Shown: in pieces, positions 10,585-21,041 of the stretch
Position numbering within the stretch: the first letter of the stretch is position 1
Layout of the letters: each line of letters opens with the position of its first letter
DNA from: Pyropia yezoensis
Taxonomy: Eukaryota; Rhodophyta; Bangiophyceae; Bangiales; Bangiaceae
DNA: 64,000 nt
Direction: 5' to 3'
NCBI GenBank assembly: GCA_009829735.1
Contig: CM020619.1
Location: 1,184,590-1,248,589 of the forward strand
Notes under the pieces: model-generated
What the model was told of the DNA's origin: nothing
Databases searched by the model: none
What the model saw: only the letters and a program-made list of their open reading frames with translations
Position numbers and translations under genes: made by a program

Positions 10585-11056
10585 TTGCCTCACGTGCCTG
10601 CTCGCAGAGCAAACAGATACGCACGGTAGTGCACACGGGGGAGGAAAGCAAACGCGGCAGTTGTCTTTTTCCCTGAGGGCGCGGGCGAGGGCGCCTCGCT
10701 GTCCCTCTTAACGTGCATCTGGGGGAACCCCGGCACGTTGGCCCGGTAGCCCCCCCATAACCCCGAGTGGCCCCGACCCGAGTCTAACCTCGTCAGGTCG
10801 GGGGCCACTATCACTACTAATTCTATTCCCACTCACTAATCTCACACTCAAATTCTCTCAAATCAAGTCCCTCACAAATATGCAAAAACACATCAGAAAT
10901 CCCTCTCTCGCGTGTGGATAGCGTAGTCCACCGCATCCCAGTGCCGGGCACGGGCCACGGCCGCCAACCATCGCCACACGGCGGGCGTGTTCTGGCACCT
11001 GGTGCCCTCTGGTTGCAGTCCCGGGTCGGCGCCAAGTCGGGGCCAGGGATGCTACA
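10585..11056 (-). repeat. Family A LTR, partial (3' LTR of unit 2)
   Basis: This matches the last 470 or so bases of the 572-bp LTR, and the first 100 fall in the gap. It carries several small indels compared with the other copies (for example in the CACGGGG and GCGCAG stretches). The unit 2 PPT follows at 11057. Confidence 0.88.
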
Positions 11057-11239
11057 TAGCTCCCTCCCTAGTCCGGCACGTCCTCGGGCCGAACCAGGTG
11101 CCACCGTGCACAGCCTCGAGCACGTCCACACCGGTGCCGAGGTCGAGCGTCTTCACCCCGGTCACGATCACCTGCCCCGATTCTGCCCCCCCTCCGCTCC
11201 TTCACCTTGGCCCTCTCGTTCCCCGGAGTCTGGACGGTA

Positions 11240-13349
11240 TGTCCAGTTCCGAGATCCAAGCTGGGCCCGTGGTTCCGGCGGCGAGTGTTGCGGAGGAGAA
11301 CTCGGGTCGTCGTGCCCCTCTCCTGCCTCCGGTTCCTCGGATGTCGGTGCCGGCGCCGGTCGCCACGGCGGGGACGGATCGAGTTCCCCCGGCTTCCGCG
11401 ATGCACCCGGTCGAGGCCCCCCGGAGGGTCTCCCGGAGATGCTTCTTGGGCAGGACCTCTGGCGGCCCGGCGTTACTCCACGGTGGTCGGCAACGCCGGC
11501 GCGGCCCAGTGCCAGCAGGATTGCATGGACCTCTGGCGCAAGGAACTCCAGCGCGGGGTCTTGACCGAGATGGACAAGGCACGTCTTCATACGGCGGACC
11601 AGATGCGCCTGGCACAAGACCGCTCCCAGCTTCTCGGGTTCCTCTTGGGTTGCTCGTCTGGAGGATCTCCCCTTCGCGCTGGTACTGGATCTACCCTTGA
11701 CCGAGCGTCGCGTGTCCGCGTCCGTTCTCCGGTGGCCGGAGGAGGAAGGGTACGTCCACCGGGCGCTCAAGGTCTGGGACGAGGCGCTCAAGGGTCGGGA
11801 AGCTTGAACTGCGACCCCCCGTCCGAGCATGGTCGCTCTGGAGCCGCCTTTCTTGACCCGGAAATACTCCAAGTTGTCGCCGGCACGGGAGCAGGGTGAG
11901 CGACGCGGGCGTCAGCGTGACTTCCTTGTGAGCTGCAACCACCAGGAGTTCTGGAAGCTGGACAAGGCTAACCGGGCGGCATACTACCCCAAGGTCATCC
12001 CGCAGCAGCAGGAAGTCGAGATCCCGGTCGGGTTTGCTCCTTCCAGCATCCCTTGCACCTGGTACTTCTTGGACGCCTTGACTCAGGCGTCGATCAAGGG
12101 CTTCTTCCACTCAATCCCGTACATGATGTACACGTCCGAGATGACAGTCTTGGCGGCCAACCACTGGCTTCATGAGGTCTTGGTGTCCAACCGGCTTTGG
12201 TTTCTCCCTGACCTCCTGATGGTCTGGATTGTCGACAAGTTGACCGTCGACTTCCTGTGCAGCCAGGACGAGGAGTACAAGGAGCTCTTCCAGGCGATGA
12301 TCGACTTCCGGCGTCTGGTGCCGGTGCATGACCGGAAACTTCTTGAACGCGATTGCCGACCAGAACCGCCCGCGTCGGGATGGCTTCGGTTGGGCAGGTG
12401 GTCTACCAGTCTTCTCCGGCCAAGGTGCAGCTGGCGACGCCGCTTCCGGCGTGGCCGCAGCTAGGTAGCTTTCCTGCTCCGGCCGCCCTTGATCTTCTGC
12501 CAGTTGGGCCGCCGGGTGCAGGAATCGGGATGGGCCGCGGCGGTCGGTCGGGCGTCTGCGGCGGCTCCGCTTCCTCTTGTTGCCCCTGTCGCCCCGGTCG
12601 CCTCGGCCTGAACCGTCACCGGCGCGTCCGCGCCCTGTTCCGGCTGTGCCAGTACTTCAAGCTCCTCCGGCAACCGGCGCTTGTCTGCGGCGGAGTCTGG
12701 GAGTGGCCGTGCGGTCGCCGATTACTCCGGCCGCTCTACCCGGACGCCTTCTTCCAACGCCGGCGGCGCTGTGCCTCCGCTGGAGTTGGGTACTCCGGTC
12801 TCGGGGGCCGTTGTGGACCGTCCGGTAGTGTCATCCTCGGGCCGGTTCGAGATTCCGGCGCCGACTCTGCGCCTTACCCGCTTCCGGGTGCCTGACTGGT
12901 ACCTGAACCAAGGTGGTCCAACATGCGACCAGTACGACGTCGGCATGATTGAAGACCAGCTGGGTCGTCTTCCGGTGCAGGTTGAAGGCGTCGGTCTCTC
13001 TGGTGCTGGTACTTACGCCAGCGTCTTGAACGACGTGGTCGACCGGGTGTTGCTTGCGCGGACAGCGGCCAGATGTCGAACAACCCGGTGGTTGGCGAAC
13101 TTCTGGCGACTTTGACGCGGCATGGCTGGCCAGCAGTGGTCAGAGACCTTCACGGGCTTCCAGCGGCGCCGACGGACATATCTGGATGAGCGGGAGCCAC
13201 CGGCAACTACTGGTACTACTCCGATGGCGTCATACCGGGATGCGCCGCGTCCACCGCACTACGTCATCCCGTCTTCCTCCGGTTCCCGTCGTACCGCGGA
13301 GGCAGCGCCGGAGGACACTCCCGCGGCTCAGCGTCCGCGCCGGGAGTAG
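11240..13349 (+). pseudogene. Family A aORF, unit 2 copy, frameshifted
   Basis: This is collinear with aORF-A (1228-3354) but broken by many one-base insertions and deletions, mostly in C or G runs, so the protein is scattered over all three frames. The longest undisturbed part (11829-12340) keeps the YYPK to LWFLP core. Indels of this kind concentrated next to an assembly gap suggest uncorrected long-read errors as much as true decay. Confidence 0.8.
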
Positions 13350-13491
13350 TAGTTGGAGGCAAGGAGGGTGAGGGTCTTGGGAGAAGCGAGGAGGGAAGAG
13401 GCGGAGAGAAGGGTTGCTCGAGCGGGTGCTTGTTTCCTTGATTGTTCCATGCTTGCATTGCGTGTTCTCCTTGATATACCCGTTCCCTTCT

Positions 13492-16400
13492 TCTCAATCC
13501 TCTTGTTCCGCATCCGTTGCGGGTGAGCTCGTCTCGTCCGAGGGTCGTGGGTGGCCCCGTCCTCTTGGTCCTCCTCCGTGTCCGACTCCAGAATCTTGCC
13601 GGCTCTGGCCACGGGAGTGCCCTCAATCCCGTTCCGTCGCGTGTAGGCACAGACGTCCGCGATGGGTAGCCGGTTTGAGGGTTCCCATGTATCATCTGCC
13701 GGGTTGAAACCGAACCAGCGTACTCGCAGGTACAGGCGTCCATCTCTCCAGGCATGGTCGACAAACTTGACGTAGACAAATTCCCGACCTTCTTCTTGGG
13801 ATAGCCAGGGTATCGCAGTCCGCTTACGCCGGGTCAAGTCCCGTTGGCTTGGCGGTGGAGCTCGGGTGACATGGTCGCTGCTCACCCGGTACGGAGAGCC
13901 ATCCACGTCTAGAAGGAAGGTCCAGCCATCCGTATTGAGAATCTCATAAGGTCCATCCGTCCTAGAGTCCAGCTTCCCCCGGGTCTTGCTATGGTTGTCC
14001 ACAAAAACCCAGTCGCCACCACCCAGTTCCTTGTTCTTTTCCCGGACACCCTTGTCATAGTCCCGCTTGTATCGCTCCTGGGTCTTTGAAATTGACTCCT
14101 TGACTCTTGGGAGCAGGAGCTTTAGTTGTTCCAGGAACTCATCCTTTGCCTTGGGACCTGACTTCAGTGCAGGCTGGAGACCATCCGGTATTCTTTCCAG
14201 GGAGAAGTTGGTCAGCCGCCTCGGGGTGACAAAGTCGAGTGGAGCGACTCCCGTTGTCCGGTGAACTCGGGAGTTGTAGGCTAGAGTGAGGACAGCCAGG
14301 AGCTCGTCCCAGTCTTCTTGGTGCTCCTCCACGTAGTGCCGTAGCATGTCCACTAGGGTCCGGTTGAATCGTTCCACCTGGCCGTTCGTTTGAGGGTGGT
14401 ACGTCGTGGTGTACAAGTTCTTGATGCCCATCAGGTCACAGACTCCTTGGAAGAACAGGGATGCAAACTGGGGACCGTTGTCGGTTAAGACGGAGTCTGG
14501 AGGGCCGTAGGCAGCTATCCAGTACTCGCAGAAGGCCGACGTGACATCCAGAGCCGTGATGGTTCTCAACGGGATTGCTCGAGTGAACTTGGAGAACCGG
14601 TCACAAATGATGAGCAGGTATATGTTGCCACTGGAGGTCTCAGGTAGGGGCCCCAGGATGTCCATGCTTAAGCTTGCAAAGGGCTCCGCCGCAGGGAATA
14701 GGCGTAGCTTAGAAGTCTTCTTCCTCTGGGACAACCGGTTCCTTGCACAAGAAATACAAGCCTCCAGGCACTTATGGACGTCACTGGCCATGGTTTCCCA
14801 GTAATAATGTCGTCTCATGGAAGCATACATCCGATTGATACCAGGATGTCCGGCCTGGGGAGACGAGTGCTCCAGGCGTAGGATGTCAGTCCGTAGCTCC
14901 GGGGTACGTAGACTTGAGTTGCCCCATCGAAGGGTGACACCCGTACCAGGAGTCCGTCTGTAGACTCGGAGAAGCGACTGTTCCGGTTCAGGTCCATTTG
15001 GTGGCGAAGCTCCAAGCATTGAGGGTCCGTCAATTGTGCCTCCAGCATCCGGTGAATGGTTACCGGTTGATGAGCGTCAGGTGTCTCGTACAGGGGAGCG
15101 TGCCAGCCACGTCCGACATTCGGGAGGATGAAGCAAGGTATTTCCTCCGGGATAGGACCGGTATCGGCTGCAGGAGTCTCCAGCCGGGACATGGTGTCGG
15201 CGCAGTGGTGCTCCCTCCCTGCTCTGGTGCACACCTTGTACTTGAACTCCGAAAGGCGTAGGCGCCACCGGGCGACCCTTCCTTGACTGCTGTCCATGCA
15301 TAGCAGCCACCTTAGACTGGCGTGGTCCGTCCGGATGAGGAACTCTTGTCCTTCAAGATATGGACGTAATAGGAAGCAAGCCCAGACGACCGCCAAGCAC
15401 TCGCGCTCGGTCGTCGAATAGTTCTTCTCGGCTGGAGTCAAGACGCGACTGTAGTAGCCTATCGGGAGGAAGTGCCCATCAGGTTGCTGTTGGAGTAGTG
15501 AGCACCCCACCTGGACGCCACAGGCGTCAGTCTCCAGAACAAACTGACCCTCCCGCTTGGGTAACGCCAGTACTGGAGTGGTGGTCAGGCGCTTCTTGAG
15601 CTCTTCGAAGGCTGCTGTCTGCTTCTCGTCGAACACCGGGAGTTGTGCTGGAAGCTTCTTGCTAGTAAGCTTGGTCAAGGGCCGGGCAATCAGAGCGTAG
15701 TCTCGTACGAACCGGCGGTAGACGTTGCACATACCCAGGAAGCTCTTGAGTTCCGTCTGGGTTTTAGGTTGCCGTGCATGCCGGAGGGCCTTGATGTTCT
15801 TCTCATTGACTCGGAGCTCCCCCGGACTCAGCACGTGCCCCAGGTACTCCACCTCAGTCTCAAACAGGTGGCACTTCTCGGCCTTGAGGGTAACTCCAGC
15901 CTTGGACAGGAGGGCCAGGACTTCTCGAAGGTGCTCCAGGTGTTCCGCTGGGGTCTTGGAGAAAACGATGATGTCGTCCAGGTAGACCAAACATGTTCTC
16001 CACCTTAGCCCCGACAGGATGATGTCGATGGCTCTCTGGAAGGTTGCCGGGGCATTCGTGAGACCAAAAGGGAGACGCTTGCACCGGAATAGTCCCATGT
16101 GGCACGTGAAGGTAGTCTTGTCCTTGTCCTCATCAGCCAGAGGGATCTGCCAGTAACCGGCATTACAATCCAGCGTCGAGAAGAGGGTGGCATCACCAAG
16201 AAAGTCGAGGCAATCATCCATCCGGGGTATCGGGTATACATCCTTGACTGTCATCTCGTTCAGGCGTCTGTAGTCAACGCAGAAACGGAAGTGACCGCCA
16301 GGTTTCGGGACGACTACCACCGGGAAAGCCCACTCGCCATCAGACGGCTCGATAACATCCATCTTGAGCATCTTGTTAACGTGCTTCTCAATCTCATCCC

Positions 16401-17591
16401 GGCGATGAGGTCCAGCCCGGTATGGGTGCATGTGCACTGGTTTGGCATCTGGCTTGAGTTGAATCCGGTGTAGGGTGGCGTCCATCTTGCCCAGCTCTCC
16501 GGACCACAGGTGCCGATGTTCCTGGAGAAGCTTCTCCAGTGCCTCCTTCAAGTCGAGAGGGACGTTTTCTTGGTTGACCTTCGGCATCCCGGGCGGTGCT
16601 TGTTCGGGCTTCGGAGTAGTACGGCCAGCCTGCTCTTGTTCCGGAGGTTCGTCTAAGGCCGTCAAGTTGGATGCCAGCTCTTGTTGCAGGTTCAAGAGGT
16701 CTTCCTTGCTCATAGCGCGGGCGGACCCCCGGTAAGGCTCTGCTGTACCAACTCGAGTGCCCTTGGCGAGGGTTATTGGCTTCCGGCTCACGTTGACGAT
16801 CAGCACCGAGAACGGGGTGTGCCGCTCCACCTTCTTGTGATGTCCATGGGCTAGGTATAATCGGTGTTTCGCCAGAAATTCCTTGCGTCCGTAGATCAGG
16901 CATTGACCTGCAGTCCGGGTCGTGACTTGAACCTTGGTCTCCGAGCGAGGAGGTAGGAGCACCGGTTTGATGAGGGTCAAGGTAGAGGGTGGGATGCGTT
17001 CCTTCTGGTTCTTGGCCACACGAACCTTGGTGTCCAGGTGCTCCAGCACTGGTGACACAAACCCATGGTTGAACTGCACCTTTCCTTCTCCGGGTAGGAT
17101 GCTCTTGACATGCTGCTTCTGGAAGTCCCAGCCTAGGATGAGGGGGACTGATAAGGTCTTGACTACTAGAAAGGGAAAAAGCATTGGTTCATTGTTGACA
17201 TAGATGGCGACGGGAAGACGGCCAAGCGGTCGTAGGGTTTGACCTGATGCGTCTACAATATGGGTTCTGGTAGGCGCTCTCCAGGCATGTCGACGCCAGC
17301 CCGGAGGTAACAGGTTCTCAGTGATGACGCTTGGTCCGGCTCCCGTGTCGACCACCGGCGTAACAGCTTGGGGGAGGCTATCCCCCACACGCATACGAGC
17401 ATTAATCTTGAGGTTTTCCTTACGCAGGACGAGCAAGGTCCCCTTGAACAAACAGGGTGTCCAGGCGGCTACCGGTTGAGCAGGTAACTGCCGTCCTTTC
17501 TCCCGGCACGCAAGGGGAGAACAGGTAGAAGTACCCTGCCGTCGGAGATTCGGGAAGACACTTGGGGAGAGCGCCTGCCCTACTCGTTTCC
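13492..17591 (-). pseudogene. Family A pol, unit 2 copy, frameshifted
   Basis: This is almost identical to pol of unit 1, with all protease, RT, RNase H, integrase and chromodomain motifs. A one-base deletion near 14896 (GTAGCTCC against GTAGGCTCC) splits it within integrase, just before the zinc module. Another deletion near 13538 changes the last residues. Left of about 14.9 kb it differs from unit 1 by single-base deletions, while right of that point it is essentially the same. Confidence 0.85.
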
Positions 17592-19340
17592 CGGATCCGA
17601 GGAGTCCTTAGAGGTTTCGGTCTCCAGGTCAAAGTCCGTGGGAGCTTCCCTTGCCAGAGCCTCCGTGATGCTCTGTAAGGTTGCCACTCGGATGGCATAT
17701 ACCTGTGCCTTGTCCATCTTGGAGGGTGCCCGCCGGTCAGCCCAGTTAACCGCCTTTGCAAACACCAGTCCTTGACGCTTGAGTTTCTCCTGGAGATCCT
17801 TGGGAATGGTCGGGCACTGGTAGGACATATGATCCTTCTTCTGGCAGAGCCAGCAAGACCGGAATCGCTGGTTCCTGATCTGCTTGGGGGCGACCAGGGA
17901 AGGTTGCTCCTTAGAAACGAAGCCGCCCCACTTGTCCCTTGACTCCATGGGTGAGGCCTCGCCAACTGCGAGTACCGGTACAGGGTTATCACCTCCCTTA
18001 TACTTGTCGGGTCCGGGACGAACTCACGACAACGGCTTGGGAGTTGATACCATAGGAGCCTGGAGGGCCTTGGCTTGCCGGTGCTTGCCCTGGGTATAGG
18101 CCATCAACTGCTGGAAGGTATGTTCTTGATGTTCCTGGTTGTAGTTCTCCGCATCCACTTGAAGATATTCAGGAAGCCCCTCCGAGAAGATCATCTTGAG
18201 CCTGTCCTCAGGGTAAACGTTGCCACAAGCATCGCTCATCTCCCGGACACGACGGGCGAACGCCTCTGGAGTCTCTTGTCTCTCCATGGTTGCCCGGTTC
18301 AGCCTACCGACTGCCTTACGCAGGGAGTCCGCGTCTGCGTAGTTGGACAGGAGCCAGTTGACCGCCTCCGGATAACTCGCGACGGTACGTCCAACAATGT
18401 GCCCGGCAGAGTCTGGTAGAACCTGTGCAAACCGCTGTTCCGCTTCTCCGGTCATGAAGTTAATCAGGAGATAGAGAGCCTTGCCCTCGGACACATCGTT
18501 GTCATTGCATGCCTTGACAAACCGGCGCAGGAAGGCAAAGATAAGCGCCGGTCTCTTCCCGGAAAACTTAGGATGTCCCCCAAAACTCGGCTGCATTCGC
18601 CGGCTCAGGGATGCCATCTTCTTGGCCATCTTCCGGGTGTAACCTTGGTCTTGGTTCTCCAGCCGGTAGTTACCCCAATACGTGACCTTGTTCAGGGTGG
18701 CATCTCCCACTTGGTGGGCAGGGAAGTCGAACTCGACTAGCCTGCGCCGGGTAGGACCGGGAGATGCATCCCAGTCATATCCCTCCTCAGAGCTGGAGGA
18801 ACTGGTCTCGCTGGTGCTAGAGCGACGGCGACGACGCCGACGCCTACGGCTGCTCCGGTTACCGGTCTTGGAGCTCCCTGCCCCATAGGACGCAAGGGGA
18901 GGAAAAGCTTGGCCGGTCCCAGGAGTCGAAGTCTCAGGAAGACCCGTAGAGCCAGTCATAGCGGTGCCTCTGGCACTGCCAGTGCCCACAGGAAGAGGTG
19001 TATACACCCAGCTGCCATGTGTGGGTCCAGGAGTAAACACACCAGGGGCTATCCCTGGAGGTTGAAGAGTAGAACCGACAGGAGGGAGACGTCTGCTGCG
19101 AGCGGACTCGAACGCCGTTGACCCCGGGGTGGCTCCCACAGGAGGAACAGCCGGAGGAACGGGAGCAGGCGGTACTTGGCCGCCTGTAGACTCCAGTCCA
19201 CTACCGGATGTCACGCCCAGGTCTGCTTCACCCGTAGGGAGAACGCCGGGTTGGGCACCGTCCCCCGCGGTGACCAGGGATGCGTCAAGGGACGCGGGGT
19301 CTACCCCTTCGGGCACCGTCGTGCCAGGGAGGGTAGCCAT
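17580..19340 (-). CDS. Family A gag, unit 2 copy, with the same TGA
   Basis: This is collinear with gag of unit 1 and translates to the same 438-residue capsid part, TGA at 18024-18026 and 147-codon nucleocapsid part with the CCHC knuckle. Because the two units may be one element assembled twice, the shared TGA is not independent evidence of conservation. Confidence 0.85.
17586..17592 (-). promoter_or_regulatory. Putative -1 frameshift slippery site GGGAAAC, unit 2
   Basis: The heptamer, codon phase and distance from the gag stop are the same as at 7594-7600. Confidence 0.7.
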
Positions 19341-19527
19341 GTTGGTCTCTTGACAGCCACAGTCCAGTTACCTGCGTGTCCAAAGATCGCAAGACCACAA
19401 GAGAGGGGTTGGAGAGCCAGGAATGGGGTTCCCGTGAACGGCTGCAAATAATTCCCAAACCACAGAAAAAGACAGAATAGGAACAACGCAACCGCTGCTC
19501 CCAAATGTCTCTTCTCAAACACTCCAA

Positions 19528-19545
19528 TCCCCTGCTGCTCCACCA
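19528..19545 (-). promoter_or_regulatory. Primer binding site, family A unit 2
   Basis: These are the same 18 bases as at 9536-9553, placed four bases inside the 5' LTR at 19550-20121. Confidence 0.75.
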
Positions 19546-19549
19546 AATA

Positions 19550-20121
19550 TGTGGTATAAAACTCGATCCTCTCAGACACGTGTCAATATCCCTCGGGGGA
19601 AAGGGACAGGTAACGCAGAAAGGGGAACTACGAGAATGGTATGCCTGTTGCCTCACGTGCCTGCTAGCAGAGCAAACAGATACGCACGGTAGTGCACACG
19701 GGGAAGAGGAAAGCAAACGCGCAGTTGTCTTTTTCCCTGAGGGCGCGGGCCGAGGGCGCCTCGCTGTCCCTCTTAACGTGCATCTGGGGGAACCCCGGCA
19801 CGTTGGCCCGGTAGCCCCCCCATAACCCCGAGTGGCCCCGACCCGAGTCTAACCTCGTCAGGTCGGGGGCCACTATCACTACTAATTCTATTCCCACTCA
19901 CTAATCTCACACTCAAATTCTCTCAAATCAAGTCCCTCACAAATATGCAAAAACACATCAGAAATCCCTCTCTCGCGTGTGGATAGCGTAGTCCACCGCA
20001 TCCCAGTGCCGGGCACGGGCCACGGCCGCCAACCATCGCCACACGGCGGGCGTGTTCTGGCACCTGGTGCCCTCTGGTTGCAGTCCCGGGTCGGCGCCAA
20101 GTCGGGGCCAGGGATGCTACA
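19550..20121 (-). repeat. Family A LTR (5' LTR of the array)
   Basis: This 572-bp copy ends GATGCTACA and is followed at once by the right copy of the CCCCC target duplication and the resumed B1 gag. It is the outer 5' LTR in the minus-strand sense. Confidence 0.93.
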
Positions 20122-20126
20122 CCCCC
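20122..20126. repeat. Target site duplication CCCCC, right copy
   Basis: This is the partner of 465-469. After it the Gag reading of B1 continues in the same frame as in the uninterrupted relative B2. Confidence 0.8.
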
Positions 20127-21041
20127 CTCCGTGTCTTTGAGTTCCTACGTCGTTTCACAAAAGCCTGTGACGACAATGCCATAAGTGAAGGCATGGCTTT
20201 CTATATGCTACAAGAGTTTACAAAGGGCGACCTGCGGACAGAACTTATGTCCGTCATGCCCAGCTCCTCAAGTGGAGGCGCTCGTGAGGTGACGTCCTAT
20301 TTGGAGCTCGTCAACTGGTTGTTGAGAGCCATGGTTGATGAAGCGGCGTTGGCTTCTCAAGTCGAGGAGTTCACGCAAGCCCATCAGGAAGAGGCGGAGG
20401 ACGAGTTGTCCTTTGCGGAGCGAGTTCGTTAGCTCAACAATCTTTGTGGGTTTCTTCATCCACAAGCTGTGGTGAAGAGTCGGTTTGTGGAGGGACTCCA
20501 TTGGTCAGTCCGGATGGAGACCCGGGAGCATAACACTGCCCGGGCGACCCTGGCCGAGTTGGCTAGGTTCGCTTACCGCAGAGGTGAGGCCTACCGCAAT
20601 TCGCGGGATGAACAACGCCAGGAGCGTCAGGCCGAGTTGGCCAAGGAACGGGAGGAGGCGCGCCAGGCCAGAGAGCTGAGGGAGGCGCGCCGAATCCGCA
20701 AGGAGAGGGTGGTAGCTGCCGTGGGAACTTCCCAGGGTACCTCTTCGTCTTCCCCAGTCGGGAAGACCCCTCCGGGAACTGACAATCGGTGTTGGAACTG
20801 CAACTCCGATGGACACTGGGCATATGATTGCCCCAAGTTGAGTAAACGCATCCAACAACTTGTTAGGAATGCGAGTAAGAAGTCGGCTACGAACGAAGTA
20901 CGTTCACGCCGCGAGGGTGGGTCTCGACCGGTCGTCGCGGTCGCCACACCCTCGGCGGAGGAGGCGGACACGTCGTCCTCGGACTCGTCGTCTTCCCCTC
21001 CGCCCTCAGACTCGGACGCCAAGTCGGCGAGAAGCGAATGA
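20122..21041 (+). pseudogene. Element B1 gag, 3' part, with in-frame TAG
   Basis: This continues the capsid region (FEFLRRFTKACDDN) from the 5' part at 2-469. An in-frame TAG at 20430-20432 falls inside FAERVR*LNNLCG, where family A has the codon for E in FARRVREMSDACG. After the stop the frame continues through a charged Arg/Glu helix-like stretch, a CCHC zinc knuckle (CWNCNSDGHWAYDC) and a Ser/Asp-rich tail. The gag stop TGA (21039-21041) overlaps the pol start as ATGA. The copy B2 has the same TAG. Confidence 0.88.

Larger units (their letters stand above)
470..20121 (-). mobile_element. Family A Ty3/gypsy chromovirus, two head-to-tail units
   Basis: The insertion starts TGTGGTATAAAA and ends GATGCTACA, so it has TG...CA termini, and it is flanked by CCCCC. 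Read on the minus strand, each unit is 5' LTR, PBS, gag, pol (PR-RT-RH-IN-chromodomain), an oppositely directed accessory ORF, PPT and 3' LTR. Unit 1 is 470-10132. Unit 2 is about 10585-20121. They are joined across a run of 437 N. The sequence is identical or nearly so at about 9992-bp spacing from 5 to 9.5 kb, while the part of unit 2 next to the gap carries many single-base deletions. One pair of target duplications surrounds the whole array. Confidence 0.9.

Noticed and set aside
9899..10676. Long frames across the N-run on both strands
   Set aside because: They are open only because N is translated as X. The flanks are non-coding LTR sequence.
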